A stretch of 64,000 nt of DNA from Linyphia triangularis (lineage: Eukaryota; Arthropoda; Arachnida; Araneae; Linyphiidae). The stretch's first letter is position 1, and the number at the start of each line of letters is the position of its first letter. The position numbers were made by a program, and so were the translations under genes. Below the pieces are notes generated by a model, which did not search any database, had not been told where the DNA came from, and saw only the letters and a list, made by a program, of their open reading frames with translations. Location: positions 72,013,589 through 72,077,588 of the forward strand of contig OZ021733.1 in assembly GCA_963978545.1 (NCBI GenBank). Reading direction: 5' to 3'. This document shows positions 1 through 11,904 of the stretch, in pieces.

Positions 1-939
1 TGTTTAGCCCACATTTGCAACTTTTTCCTATGTTGCTTGGATGATCCTACTTACACTGGCATACCGAAGGTTTTCAGGTGTTTTATTGACGGCTTTTGAC
101 CACCATAAAGCTCAAAAGGTGTTTTGGTCTGATTTCTGTGACATGACCTATTTCTAGTACAAGAAAAGCAAAGTTGAGCTCCCGACCAAAATTTGTCTTC
201 TAGACCGCTGTCTTAGAGATTTGTTCAGATGCCATCTACAGCCGTGTAATTAAATGTTTCTGTCACACCGTTTTGTTCTGGACTGTATGTTCTTTCGACC
301 TTAATGCCCTAATCATCAAACAGCTTATTAAATTCTGCTTTGGCAAACTGGAGGCCATTATCCTACATTCAAAATTTTATGATTGGTGAATCTTTCAGCC
401 CTCTTCTGAAATCTTGTGAAACAGCCAAAAACTTCTGTTTTATCACGAAGAGGGTAAACAGTGACCTTTCTTGAAAAGTTGTCGATTATAGACAAGAAAT
501 GCCTTTGGTCTTCAATTAATTGTGTAGGAAAAGGACCACAAAGATTCATGTGCAATAGTTCAAGTGGTCTTTGGGATCTGATTTTCACTATGGGTTTGAA
601 CGATCGTTTTGTTGTTTTACCCAACTTGCATGACTCGCAATTTACGTATTTATCCTTAAATTCAGGCATACGAATAACACTATCCTTCAACTTAAAATTA
701 TATTTAGTGTTTACATGGTTAAATTTCCTATGCCAATCAAATAAATTCTCCCTTTTATTTGTAGTTAATCCTTCTAAAGTTTTGGAGTAAGTAGGATGAC
801 AATAATACAAGCCTTTTTCTTTCTTTGCAACTAACAGTCTTCTATCACCAAAGTTAAATACTTCTATTTTCCTGTTACGTCCCACAAAATTGATTAAAGG
901 GCCCGCCATCAAATTGCATCGTAATTTGGGGGAATACAT
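1..939 (-). pseudogene. Copia-type pol fragment (GAG pre-integrase and integrase core)
   Basis: Read on the minus strand, 939-358 is an open 193-residue frame that looks like the start of a Ty1/copia integrase region: a pre-integrase finger (FDWHRKFNHVN followed by CESCKLGK, an H-H-C-C pattern) and then the integrase core (LLHMNLCGPF, IIDNFSRK). The aspartate expected in the usual HxDxCGP stretch is Asn here, so a catalytic residue appears lost. Below 358 the minus strand still resembles integrase (a YSPEQNG-like stretch near 290) but with stops and frameshifts. No reverse transcriptase, LTR or gag is seen next to it, and the left side runs off the window. It is a dead fragment, upstream of and opposite in orientation to the hAT relic. 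Confidence 0.8.
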
Positions 940-1094
940 AACATTATTTAAATTTACAATGAAATTGTAATCTTACATTTCTTATGCCTTTTTTTTGTCA
1001 CATTTTATACATCAAATAAAAATAGTTTGTTAAGTACAGTTGCTATTTTTTTTAGCTTTACATCATGTCTACATCTATATTGTGTCCAAAGTAC

Positions 1095-1284
1095 GACAAA
1101 CTGGTCGTAAAAAAAATACCAAGAGTCCCATTTGGGATCATTTCGGATTGCCTGCCATTGAAAATGGAGAGTTTGTTGAATGCAATATAGCAGTTTGCAG
1201 AATCTGACAGAATCCAGTGTCGTCAAAAGGAGGAAACTCTTTGATTATGATTGGCCATTTGAAGTTGCATCACCCAATTAAATA
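1095..1284 (+). pseudogene. hAT transposase relic, 5' part (BED zinc finger)
   Basis: In one plus-strand frame this stretch reads as a BED-type zinc finger, the DNA-binding N-terminus of many hAT (ZBED-like) transposases: SPIWDHFGL aromatic start, cysteines in ECNIAVCR, then HLKLHHP giving the histidine pair. An in-frame TGA lies two residues after CR, where the finger expects its second zinc-binding Cys, so the ligand codon appears to have become a stop. The frame is cut at 1284 by the gypsy LTR and continues at 5623. I see no confident start codon or terminal inverted repeat on the left. Confidence 0.65.
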
Positions 1285-1528
1285 TGTAGTATTGTACTTT
1301 CGGCACTGCGATCTCTTAAGTGTTGTGCTTGCGGCGCTGCGATCGTCATTCTGCTTTCTTATTACGTCATCATTCCCGGCTCAACCATCAGAGAGTGAGG
1401 TCATGGCAAATCGCTCAAATCGACCATCAGAGAGTGAGGTCTAGGCAAATCGCTCGTGTTGTAAATAAAAGTTGTTGTGTTTACGCACCGTGTTCTCACT
1501 ATGAATTGGACCTAATTGTTTACACCAA
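1285..1528 (+). repeat. 5' LTR of the gypsy element
   Basis: Begins TGTAGTATTG, as does the 3' LTR at 5459. It shares with it a central block (ATTACGTCATCATTCCCGG), the repeated phrase CATCAGAGAGTGAGG, and an end block including AATAAAAGTTGTTGTG, a possible polyadenylation region. It is about 80 bp longer than the 3' LTR because two segments are duplicated: the GGCACTGCGATC / GGCGCTGCGATC block and the CCATCAGAGAGTGAGG-to-AAATCGCTC block. A TGG at 1531, two bases after the LTR, is a candidate tRNA primer site. Confidence 0.8.
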
Positions 1529-1628
1529 AATGGTGACTTATTCGAACTTTACTTGAACACGTCATTCACTTGTTACAGTAAGTAAAAACTTTAGAAAATT
1601 TATATCTACTTTTGGTTCCCGTTTCGAC

Positions 1629-2120
1629 TTGCTTCAGCCCACCGCCATGGATGAAGGTGCTATATCAGCAGTGAAGATGCCCCAATTCATGTCCAGCGAT
1701 CCGGAATTGTGGTTTGTTATGGTAGAAGCTACTTTTGAAATTGCAGTTCCTAAACCCATAACTGAATCTAAAACTAAATACAACTATTGTATTTCTCATC
1801 TTCCTCCGGACGCAGCTTCTATGGTGTATGATATTCTGTTGCCTGATAAAAACGTCCCATATGCACAACTAAATGGGAAGGTTATTGAAAGGTGTGGAGA
1901 AACAAAGACACAGAAACTAAGAAGGCTTCTCGCAGGTGAACAACTTGGTGATCAAAAGTCCAGCGAACTTCTTCACATCCTACAAAGACGTGCCGAGTCT
2001 CATCAAGTAGCAGATGCTCTTATACTGGAATTATTTTTGCAGCAACTTCCTTCAAATGTGCAATCCATACTAGCATCCATCCAACCTCTATCTCCGCAAA
2101 AGGGCAGCAGAAGTTGCTGA
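1629..2120 (+). pseudogene. gypsy gag-like ORF
   Basis: A 163-residue ORF shortly after the LTR and possible primer site, matching arthropod gypsy Gag capsid proteins in style: KMPQFMSSDPELWFVMVEATF near the start, a YNYCISHLPPDAA stretch, then RRLLAGEQLGDQKSSELL and LFLQQLPSNVQSILA. Gag packages the element RNA into particles. The frame is lost after about residue 155, with coding continuing in another frame towards 2250. The first Met may not be the true start; MDEG at residue 7 sits in a better context (GCCATGG). Confidence 0.75.
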
Positions 2121-2408
2121 TTGTATACTGGAAGTGACTCCACCTGCTGTTAGCTCCATCACAAATACCTCTGAAGCAACTTAGAGTGTTTCTAATTCAG
2201 AGAACCTTTTCTTCCAAGAACTTAAACAACTCTGCAGGGAAGTTGAAAGTATGAGACTTTCAAGAAGTTTCTCACGAAATCGCAACAATGCGCATTTCCG
2301 CAGTAACTCACGAAGACGTAGCTTCCGGTATCAAGATTGAAGCTCAATTTCAGACATTTGCTGGCATCACCGAAAATACAAATCTAACGCCAAGAACTGT
2401 ATCTCGCC

Positions 2409-3008
2409 ATGTTCCTTCCAGGAAAACTAAGACGTGCAAGTGTAGCGGCAACATACTTTTTGCCTTCACTCTTTCGTCGCCTCTTCATTCAGGATAGAAA
2501 ATCAAGTGTAAATTTTTTGATTGATACTGGTAGTGACTGCTCTTTTATTTCGGCTAGCAAAAATGATAAACAACTACCTGTCCCTCAAACGTTTAATGCA
2601 GCAAATGGAACTCCCCTCACAGTGTATGGTAAGAAATTAGTTACAGTTGATTTGGGAGTTAGACGTAATTTTGTTTTTCCATTTTATATTTGTAATGTAT
2701 CAACTGCTATTCTTGGTGATGATTTCTTGCATTATTTTAATTTAAAATCTGATATGTGGAAGTGTTCCTTGATTGATTCTTGTACTAACTTAAATTGCCA
2801 CAGCATTGTAAATAATGCTGAAATATTCTCTGTGAAAACAGTTTTTGGTAATGATAAATTTTCAAAATTGTTGCAAGAATTTCCGGATATTACAAAATCT
2901 CCTAGTGCTAATCAAATTGTAAAACATAATGTTGTTCATCACATAGAGACTTCTGGACGTCCGGTTTTTTCTAAACCACGTTGTCTTGCACCTGACAGGT
3001 TAATTTAG
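2409..3008 (+). pseudogene. gypsy pol: aspartic protease segment
   Basis: The frame contains FLIDTGSDCSFIS, the catalytic DTG loop of a retropepsin, followed by a flap-like region and ILGDDFL, the ILGxDFL motif that closes retroviral-type proteases. After it comes the linker leading to RT (HHIETSGRPVFSKPRCLAP). The protease would process Gag-Pol. The first 40 residues are probably out of frame with the original gag. The frame stops at 3006-3008, just before the RT palm. Confidence 0.82.
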
Positions 3009-3013
3009 GCCAC

Positions 3014-4215
3014 ATGCACCCTTCGAGTAGTAATTATGCATCACTCTTACATATGGTCCCAAAGAAAAATAGTGATGATTTTCGTCCTATTGGGGACTAT
3101 TGTGCTCTTAATGCTCAAACTAAGAAAGATAAGTACCCCATTCCTAGCATAGCTGATTTCACTGGTGAATTACATGGTAAAATTTTTTCTCTCACATTGA
3201 TTTAATCAAAGCCTTTCACCAAATTTCTATTATTATTGCACAATTTGTGCACAAAACTGCAATTTGCACTTCTTTTGGCCTTTTCAAAAGTACCAGATTG
3301 CAGTTTGGTTTGTGCAACGCATCAAGCACATTTCAAAGATTCATTGATGAGGTTACCAGAGGTCTCAATGGAGTTTATTCATTTATGGATGATATATTAA
3401 TTGTTAATAGTAGTCTAGAAGAGCACATTGGCCATCTTTGAGCTCTTTTTCTTCGACTTGATCACTATGGACTCTCGATTAAACCATCTAAATGCAAATT
3501 TGGTCTGCCAAAATTAGATTTCTTAGGATTTACAGTTTCTGGAGATGCTCTAACACCCCTTGCTGATCGTGTAAAAGCTATTCAAAATTTTCCGAGACCT
3601 CAAACACTCACTCAACTTTGCAGATTTCTTGGCATGTACAACTTTTATAGACACTTCGTCCTCAAAGCAGCTCACCTTTTAACTCCCTTGATTAAATTTC
3701 TGGAAGGCCAAACTAATCACAAAAAACCCTCTCGTATTTCTAAAACACCAGAGAAATCACTGGTTTGGACTGAGGAAGCTGAAATTGCATTTTCTGTTGC
3801 AAAGCATGCACTTGCTCAGTCAACTCTACTCAACCACCTAATTCCCAGGGCTCCATTAAGTCTTTGGAGTGATGCTTCGGATATGGCCATTGGCAGCTCC
3901 CTCATGCAATTTTATAATTCTAAATGAGAACCAATAGCCTTCCTATCTAATAAACTTGGTAACAGTCAAAAAAGTTGGTCCACTTATGACAGTGAGTTGC
4001 TTGCTATATATTTATCTGTTAAGAAATTTCAACATATGCTTGAGGGAAGAAATTTTTCAATTTATATCGATCAAAGACCCCTCATATATGCTTTTCAACA
4101 GAAGCCTGAGAAATGTTCTCCAAGACAACTGAGACACTTGGACTATATAGGCAAACACTTTTTATTAACTTACATTTTCTTTCTCACCCTGGCATATCTG
4201 CAACAGCAGATTTAG
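3014..4215 (+). pseudogene. gypsy pol: reverse transcriptase and RNase H, broken
   Basis: Successive fragments spell a gypsy RT: MVPKKNSDDFRPIGDY, then a stop within the palm near 3205, then RLQFGLCNASSTFQRF and the catalytic loop FMDDILI near 3385 (usual form YxDD or FxDD). Connection and RNase H follow (LSLWSDASDMAIGSSL near 3860; LEGRNFSIYIDQRPL near 4040, where the usual TDH-type motif reads IDQ). Stops or shifts lie at about 3205, 3441, 3927 and 4215. The enzyme would copy the element RNA; this copy is dead. Confidence 0.85.
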
Positions 4216-4241
4216 TTTCAAAGTGATTCATTTGACCTGGT

Positions 4242-5265
4242 ATGAGGAAGGACATCAAAAACAAAGTTCGTACTTGTGAAAAATGTCAGCGAGCGAAGGT
4301 ATTTCATCATACTAAAGCCCCTCTAAGCACATTTGCGTTACTGGACGCTCGTTTTTCTCACATCCATCTTGACTATATAGGACCATTTGCTCCCTCTGAT
4401 GGACATCAATATTGTTTGACCATTATTGATAGGTTCACCCGTTGGCCTGAAGTAATTCCAACCCCCGACATGTCAGCTGAAACAACCGGTCGTGCCCTAC
4501 ATCACAACTGATCAAGGAAGAAATTTCAAAGCAAACCTATTTAGAGAGCTTACAGACCTCTTGGGTGTCCATAGAATTCATTCCACAAGCTACCATCCGC
4601 AAAGTAATGGAATGATTGAAAGATTTCACAGACACCTAAAAAGTGCCATTATTGCTCATGAAAATTCTAAGTGATCTGAAATTTTGCCTATTGTTTTATT
4701 AGGTTTACGAACCGCGATAAAAAAAGATCTACAAGCCACAATTTCTGAGCTGGTTTATGGTACGACCTTACGTTTACCATCAGATCTCGTTTCAACGGAT
4801 TCTCCAAAACAAACTGTAACACCTAGTTATATATATAACTTAATTTCAACAATGCAGGAACTAAATCTTATTGCAGCATCAAATCAAGGAAATTATAAAG
4901 CTTATATAAATCCTTCACTACATACATGTACACACATATTTTTACGAATTGATGAAATCCTTCCTCCTTTAATACCTCCCTATTCCGGACCACACCTTGT
5001 AATAAGTCGCACAAACAAAAAAATTGTCATTGAATTAAATGGTAAAAACACTACTGTTATCATTGATTGTGTTAAACCTGCTTATCAATGGTCTTACTCT
5101 GATACCTTGTTACAATCAAAAGAATCTTCAAATCTTGAGCTGACCTTCACAAGCAACACAGAATCAGCCGTAGAACAGAAAGTTTCTATGTTCCCCTCGA
5201 ATTTAAAAACTACAAGATCTGGCAGGCATGTTCACTTTCCCAAAAGATTGATTGTGGAAATATAA
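4242..5265 (+). pseudogene. gypsy pol: integrase, broken
   Basis: The H2C2 finger end (CEKCQRAK) is followed by the DDE core: HLDYIGPF (first Asp) near 4370, TTDQGRNF (second Asp) near 4503 and YHPQSNGMIERFHR (Glu) near 4590. A C-terminal region with LLGLRTAIKKDL follows, and the last frame (4684-5265) ends shortly before the 3' LTR. The order RT then integrase is diagnostic of gypsy rather than copia. A frame change near 4495 and a stop near 4673 break it. The third ORF starts only because of these breaks. Confidence 0.85.
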
Positions 5266-5458
5266 ATTTGTGCACTCATCTAATGATTTATATTTGTCTA
5301 TGTTTTACTTAGAATTTTCATAACCATATGTATTTATATTAAAATATTCTCTGCATAATTTTTCTACCTTACCAAAACAAACTTTGCCATTGTAAGATAA
5401 TCTACAATCTGTAAATGTATCGTTCCCTTCGTCACTGGAGGGATACTCTGTAGTATTG

Positions 5459-5622
5459 TACTTGCAGCGCTGTGATCGCCTTTCTGCGTTCTTATTACGT
5501 CATCATTCCCGGCTCCACCATCAGAGAGTGAGGTCGTGGTAAATCGCTCTTGTTGTTAATAAAAGTTGTTGTGTTTACGCACCGTGTTCTCACTTTGAAT
5601 TGGACCTAATTGCTTACACCAA
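5459..5622 (+). repeat. 3' LTR of the gypsy element
   Basis: Starts TGTAGTATTG and is 164 bp long against 244 bp for the 5' LTR, lacking the two internal duplications seen there. A purine-rich stretch GGAGGGA (5447-5453) just upstream is the likely polypurine tract. The hAT relic resumes at 5623 with the AAATA duplicate. Confidence 0.8.
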
Positions 5623-7140
5623 AAATATATAGAGATGTCGAAGTCCTGCAAGCGAATTCTTCCTTCGTCACTCCAATTCCAATGTGGAAATACGAATGAT
5701 CCTCTTTTTAGTTCCAGCTGTAGTTCCGAAGAAAGTTTAAGACCAAACGTGTAAGCATTACCATTTGAAAGAAATGAAGTTGCAAAAAAGCAAAAAACTT
5801 TACATGACTACCAGCCTCTAGATGCCTGTTTATCAAAATCTTGCACTGATGTTGTGACAAAATTTATTGCTTTTACTAAGCAGCCGTACAATTTGGTTGA
5901 AAGGAAACCTTTCATAAATATGCTAAAAGTTTCACCCAAGGCATCAACTACCCATTCGGAAGTATTTCACTAAGACTGGTATTCCATAACTGTATAATAA
6001 TACAGTGGAAAAGATGCAGTTCAGAGTTGGCTGCAATCAATCAAGGACAACTGTGGCCAACACTCCTTATATTAGAGTGACAGCCCATTTCATTAATCAT
6101 GAATGGGATATAAAATAAATTTGTTTGAGCTGTGCTCGCTTTTATGTAGATCATACATATGCTAACATATGCGATGTGTTGACAGGGATTTTGTCAGAAT
6201 GGGCAATAGACATTAAAAATGTGTCTTCATGTACAATCGACAATGGATCAAACATAGTGAAAGCTATTACCTACCTTCAATTGATTCATATTACGTGTTT
6301 TGGGCACAATATAAACATTGGCGTGAATCGTGCTTTGGAGCTTCCCCGACTTCAAAGAGCTGTGGCAAGGTTGAAGAAATTACAGAGTGCCATTTCTCCC
6401 AGCTGGAAGATGAAACAAGACCTTGCCAAAGCCCAAGAACTTTTGCAAATGACAAATGCCACTCTTCCAAGTGTTTGCCCTACAAGATGGTGGAACACTC
6501 TAAAACTTATCCGTCGGTTCTTAGATAACTAGTTGTCAATTTGCAAGATGCTACAAGACTATCCCGATAAAAGACATCTCAAGCTTGAAGGGTGTGATAT
6601 TTTGGCATTGGAGGATTTTGCAAATAACACTAAGTTGTTAGAAGAAGTAACAACAACCCTATCCGGAGATGAATATGTTACTGCTTCAACAATATGGCCG
6701 CTTTATAGAAAATTAAAAAATAGCCTGCAGCATCAAAATGTGGATTCTGCATTATCTAGATCCATAAAATGAGAAATATTGGCAGCATTAGCTGAGCGCT
6801 ATGAAAATCAATCTTTAAAGTCTACATTGTGGATGTCGTCACTGTGTGATCCCAGATTTAGACTTAAGTTCATGAACAATGAAGAGGAAGTTGAAGCAAT
6901 GGCCATTGAAAAGATGACTAATGGTTATGAATCTCTAAGTGAGCCCTGCTCGTCACAAATTATAGGTACAGAAATCTGTCTGACGAAAAAGAAAGGATTA
7001 GCTAAATTATTGGAAATGGATGATGCCCCTACTGATGATAGCAAATTGCCCATTGCCCAAGGAAAAAGCCCAATCCGAATTGAATAACTATCTTTCAATG
7101 CCTAGAGTTGTTTTGAATATTAATCCATTGCTTTGGTAGA
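5623..7140 (+). pseudogene. hAT transposase relic, main part
   Basis: Continuation of the BED-finger relic after the gypsy insertion. Frames at 5800-5970 (LDACLSKSC, TKQPYNLVERKPF) match the region before the hAT catalytic core. At 6125-6532 CTIDNGSNIVKAI is the hAT D-N-x-x-N type motif, followed by CFGHNINIGVNRAL (the conserved C-x2-H block) and SVCPTRWWNTLKLI (the RW motif). The next frames (6533-6772, 6779-7087) cover the insertion domain with a WMSSLCDPRFR motif typical of ZBED-type elements. In-frame stops at 6530 and 6770 break it, and the C-terminal dimerisation domain is only partly recognisable. No right TIR could be fixed. Confidence 0.82.
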
Positions 7141-8300
7141 CGGCCCATTAAGACTCATTCCCGGTTCTGAAAACCCTGGCAAAAAAATATTTGTCAATCC
7201 AAGGAATAAGTGTATACTCTGAGACAGTTTTTTGCCCTGGGGGGGGGGGGGGGGGGAACGTTATTACATGACAAAATTGACATTCCTAAAAATGCGGAAA
7301 TGCAGATTCTTTTGGCACAAAATAAAGATCATTAGAATTTTAATTGTCATGTATTATTTTTATTGTTTAATACTTATATTGTATATAGTGAGTAATAAAA
7401 TATTCATTATAATGTATGTTTTTGATTTAATTATTAAGAATTTCTAATAACTAAACTAACAAGGAAGTGCACTTGTCCCTCCTCCCCTCCCATGGATAAT
7501 TGCAATGTAAAATTTCATTAAGGTAGCCAATTGCAAAATCCAAATTAAACCAAAAAAATAATCGGCTTATACCCCCTTGGGTTCTTTGTGTAACCCCCTG
7601 AAAATAATTCGGTCGCTGCCCATGTTATTTAAATTAAATTTTCATATATGAATTCAATAAAATGTTATAAAGCTAAGTAAGCATAACTTTTGGCTACATA
7701 GCGTATTATGAAAACGTTGTTTTGTGAAAACAATATAGTTAACATTGCGATGTATCGTGATGTTTGCTTCCTGATAAATCGCGATACAGAAATGTTTACA
7801 TGCCCTGGCATAGTCAGCACCATTCCAGCTCCTGAATGTTACTAGGTACAAATGGGGAATTAATTGCTCTACTTTAAGGTTCAATTAACATAATAGTATT
7901 TTAAATCCATTGAAAATAGATTTTCATTCGTGTTTTATACCAGTATCTTGTTTGATTATAAATTGCATCAAACTACTCTTATTTGTAATTATGAGAAGTT
8001 TTTGGCTTCCATGTTTACAATTTTGATAAAATGTAATATATTTTGGGATTTCATTTTAATTGTTTTTAAAAGTAATGTATTTAAGATTTAAGAAGCAATC
8101 ACTGCAAAGAAAAATATTTTTAATGCTATTATTATAAAATAGTTGTTTAGACGAGATATTTATAGTTTATAAGACTTCGCATTAAAATGCCTATCATTTG
8201 GTTGATAATTGTAAGAAATCATAACATTAATTATAGGCAATTCGCTAATTACGAAAAAATCCAATATTGTGGTCCATATGGTGGCTTACCACCACTTAGA
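7141..8300. other. AT-rich non-coding stretch with an 18-bp G run
   Basis: After the hAT relic no gene is visible. A run of 18 G lies at 7239-7256, followed by AT-rich sequence. ORFs here (7232-7447 +, 7654-7884 -) have low-complexity or unremarkable sequence and no recognisable motif. Confidence 0.5.
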
Positions 8301-8552
8301 TTTTTCGATACATTTCCGTTAAAGGGGGCCATTGGTATTATATAAAATATGGGTAAAACTTCCAAGTATTAGTGAAAATTACCAAGTTGATTTTTGCCAA
8401 TTAATGGCAGCAACCGCCATTTTTTAATAACAAGTGAACTGCCTATGATTTCTATAATTTGGCGCAGTTTTATGTAAAAATTTCTTGCCGCAGAATCCGT
8501 TCCGTACTTGAAAGTACCAACGATCCCCTTTAACGGAAAATAACCGATTTTT
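8301..8552. mobile_element. MITE-like inverted-repeat element
   Basis: The left end TTTTTCGATACATTTCCGTT and the right end (reverse complement) form imperfect inverted repeats about 37 bp long sharing TTTCCGTTAAAGGGG and TTGGTA. The interior has no ORF of its own; the minus-strand ORF over it is incidental. Superfamily and target duplication are not clear. Confidence 0.6.
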
Positions 8553-10286
8553 CTAAACTTTTGATATATTGTTCTGGACATTTTTCAGAGCAACTTAAAA
8601 AAAAACCTTTAAAAACTTTTGTTGTAATTAGTTTGATGTGTTCATTTAAATTTTTTATAGGAGTAGTACATTATTATAGTTTTTGTTTCCTTTCAACTGG
8701 TGTACATTCAATATTTGTTTTGTAGAACTTGCAATGCTGTATGGAGAAAACCATCCTGACTCCAAGAATTGTAAAAGTAAATAGTCTTTGAATTAGTTAT
8801 TGTTTTAAATATTTTGTTTGGGGTAAATTACCCCTTCTTGATTTTACTTAATAAATTGTTTACTTCAGTCTTAACTTGTGTTTAAAAACTTAAAAGCGAC
8901 ACACTCTGGCAGATTTTAGCTAAGAGCTTCTCAATAAACCAATCCAGATGAGTGACCTGGAATCAGGGAAATCTCAGGAAGCTTTCTGATTCTGGAAAAA
9001 ATCAGGGGTGTTTTTAAATTTTAACTAAAATCAGAGAAATTTTCAGGCATGTTTTCCCATTCTTTGGCACCATGTACACAGAGATTTGTGGTGGTAATCG
9101 TTAGAAGTTTAATGTTACGGAATAATTTAATCTTTTCATTAACACCAAAACTATTTAAAAAAACTAGCATGTTATCTCTTTAGCATACATGTTCTATTTG
9201 ATCAGGGTGTCTACACATCTGGAAAAATTGTGGAAATTTAAAAAATGTTTGTCGTCGTAAAGTCAGGTAATATTTTAGAAATCTGTCAGGGAACTTTTTT
9301 TTTTTTAATTTTGTGGCCACCTTGTATTATGTATCTAAAAGGAGATGATGACCATTGGTAAAAATAAACCATAGACTAGGTTTTTTGTTGGGTATGTGAT
9401 TCACTAAAAGAATTATTTCTTAAAAATATAATGAAGCAGAAAAAAAATTTACAATTCTAGTTTCCTCAAATTGAGTACTCATATAGGATGGGCTGATATG
9501 TTCTAAGAATTAACCAGAAAGATGGAACTTGTAATAGTGAACTTCCTCGAATTATTATGTAGCATGGGTATTTGTCATTCATTCTACTTTATCTTTCCTT
9601 ATTCATTGTTGCTACGCAATTGAAAATGCAAAAACATACTAAAATATTTTAATTCTGTATGTAAATGAAAAAAAAATAAATTATCTAACTTATTTTTATT
9701 AAATTGGTTTATAGTTTCTAAGGGAATGTTGATTTCTACAGCTCACATAATTATGCTTGCTTTGAGTAATTTTCTTTGATGAATTCTAATATTCAGATAA
9801 CATATAGGTTACTAAATGCAAAGTTTTTCAGGATGTAGATTGCTAGTTTATTGAAATAATTGAAAAGTTTACATTCAAAATAGACCAGCCATTTGTGCCA
9901 GCCCAATTATAAAATTATTTCCATCTAAACCAAAATATATTCATTCACTTCAATAAATTATTCAAAATATACTACTCATGTTATGTTATTCTGCTGCGCA
10001 ACAAAACAAAACAAAAATTATTTTTACTAAAGAATAAACATTAAAATTTGTAAGCAAGAATAATTATTTTTCTGATCTATAAAGATGCCAGAATTTTTAG
10101 CACTCTTTGGGTAAAATAGGAGGGGAAAAACAACATACTTATCGAATCACTTTGATACCTGACTGCTTCAAAACATTAAAAGTTAAATAACATCTGAACT
10201 GAAGTTAGAAGAAATACATTTTATTGTGTTTGATGTTCCAGGTGATCATTTTAAATGGCTATGGTCTAAAAGATATATGCCCTGTA
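8553..10286. other. AT-rich non-coding stretch with degraded repeat fragments
   Basis: No gene recognised. Two fragments, about 8940-9060 and 9200-9310, share CAGGG, TCTGGAAAA and GTCAGG-type phrases (for example CAGGGTGTCTACACATCTGG at 9204) and look like broken pieces of a MITE family. The rest is simple AT-rich sequence. Confidence 0.4.
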
Positions 10287-10290
10287 TTAA

Positions 10291-10482
10291 CCCATTAAAG
10301 ACGACTTTGAAATGGATAAACAGTCATTGTTTTTAACTTTTACCTTGTTTAGACTATTTATAAGATATATTTTGAATTTTTCAGATTTTTTGGAAAATTA
10401 TTTTTATGATTTAAAAAAATACTAAGTGGAACCACAATCACAATTTATTAGCTTAATTTTCTTGCCAACCATCATTGATGGG
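10291..10482. mobile_element. TTAA-flanked MITE (piggyBac-like ends)
   Basis: A 192-bp stretch starting CCCATTAAAG and ending CATTGATGGG, flanked by TTAA at 10287-10290 and 10483-10486. TTAA duplications with CCC-starting ends are the piggyBac signature. It carries no transposase. The terminal repeats match over about 8 bp with weaker similarity inwards. Confidence 0.55.
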
Positions 10483-10486
10483 TTAA

Positions 10487-11904
10487 TATCCTGCTTGCAG
10501 TAATTGTAAGGCCTAGTTGTTATGTTATAGAATTATCATTCAAGTAAGATGGGATCAAAAGCTACAATATTTTATTTATCATTGAACAATGGCTAAAGGT
10601 TGCATAATAAAAAGGTCAAGTGTAAGTACTCGCTTGCCCAACGTACAGGTAAAGAATTCTTGCCATGTTAGTATTTGCATGTGACTTTTTTTTACTACTG
10701 AATTGATATTTGGTTAAAGTTTTTTGTTTTGAGCTTAAACTCTTTTTCTAGGGAACAATGTTTCACATTTATTATGGATTTTTTTATTCCTTCCTTAATG
10801 TGTTCTTAAAACTTGATGTGCTATTTTCTGTACATATTGTTTTTTATGTTGATTGAGTCATTCTGAATTTTGGAAATTTCATTTGGCTACAATATTTTAT
10901 TTATATTATTCTATTTTAAATATATAGCTGTACTGCATAAGCTGAAAAGTGTTACCAGTACATTTTTGAAGAATGTCTCTTACTCGGTAAGTTTTTGCTA
11001 TACTTTATTTTAAAAAGACTTGATAGTTTATTAAAAAAAAATTGAAAATAAAAAGGTTTTGTTTTAGAAAATAGAATATTCATTTGAAATGTAGATTTAA
11101 TTTGTTTACAAATATTTTGCATTTTTGGCATTAGCAGAACAATGAAATTCTAATCTATTGCACTTAGCCATGCCAATAACGTATATCAATCATTGCCCTA
11201 TTTTAGTCTCCAAAGAAATCCATCATTGATATTATGCAGTTCATCAATGTGAAATGATGATGTAACAGTAATGTTATGGTTACCTTATTCAGTAATCGTT
11301 ATGGATTCTGTCAATTTATTATGGATCATATTAAAAAAATCCTTTTTTGCATAGTTTTCAGAATTATTTATACTATTGTGAAGCTTGCATCACAATGTTG
11401 CAGATAGAAAGAAACTATCTAGTATATTCATTTATTGAAAATAACCCTTCTAGTTTTAATACAAAGGTTTCAAAAGAAACAATTCTGAAGTGTTCAAATT
11501 CTGTATTTAAAATTATTTGTGTGATTGAAGGACATTTTATTAGTGTTTGTTATTATTGATAAAAATTATCATGTCTTGAATTGTATATGAAGATTTCTAG
11601 TAAATATGTACTAGATGATGGTTTATAATTTGTCCATGAAATTTGAAATAAAATTGGTAATGAGAATGTACATGAAGAAACTCAGATGGTAAGACAATTA
11701 TGAAAGTGTAAGTAAACATTTAATTGAATCCTTCTAATAAAAGCTTAACTTTTAAAAGCACAGAAAAATTCCTCATTTTTACTCACTAATGTTTAAAATT
11801 GACAATTCCATAATCAGAAATTCCATAATCAAACTTTTCTTTAAAATGAGGTTGACCGTTATCACACTTATTTAGTAGGCTGTCTTTTTCCATTCAATTT
11901 TTAC
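10487..11904. other. AT-rich non-coding stretch
   Basis: No supported gene. The 70-residue ORF at 11347-11559 has no recognisable motif. Two open segments with splice-like borders (10585-10654 and 10928-10986) were considered and not accepted. Confidence 0.4.

Larger units (their letters stand above)
1285..5622 (+). mobile_element. Decayed Ty3/gypsy LTR retrotransposon inserted in a hAT relic
   Basis: A 4.34-kb element bounded by related LTRs (1285-1528 and 5459-5622), with gag-, protease-, RT-, RNase H- and integrase-like segments in the gypsy order (integrase last). A probable 5-bp target duplication AAATA sits at 1280-1284 and 5623-5627; removing the element rejoins the hAT transposase relic. 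Coding is broken by many stops and frameshifts, so it cannot be autonomous. The exact 3' LTR edge is uncertain by one or two bases because of an A-run. Confidence 0.88.

Noticed and set aside
10585..10654. ATG-started open segment ending CAG/GTAAAG
   Set aside because: No acceptor or upstream support, and no recognisable peptide.
10928..10986. Open segment ending in TCG/GTAAGT that could be an exon
   Set aside because: Weak acceptor, no match to FARP DH sequence and no partner exon in phase.
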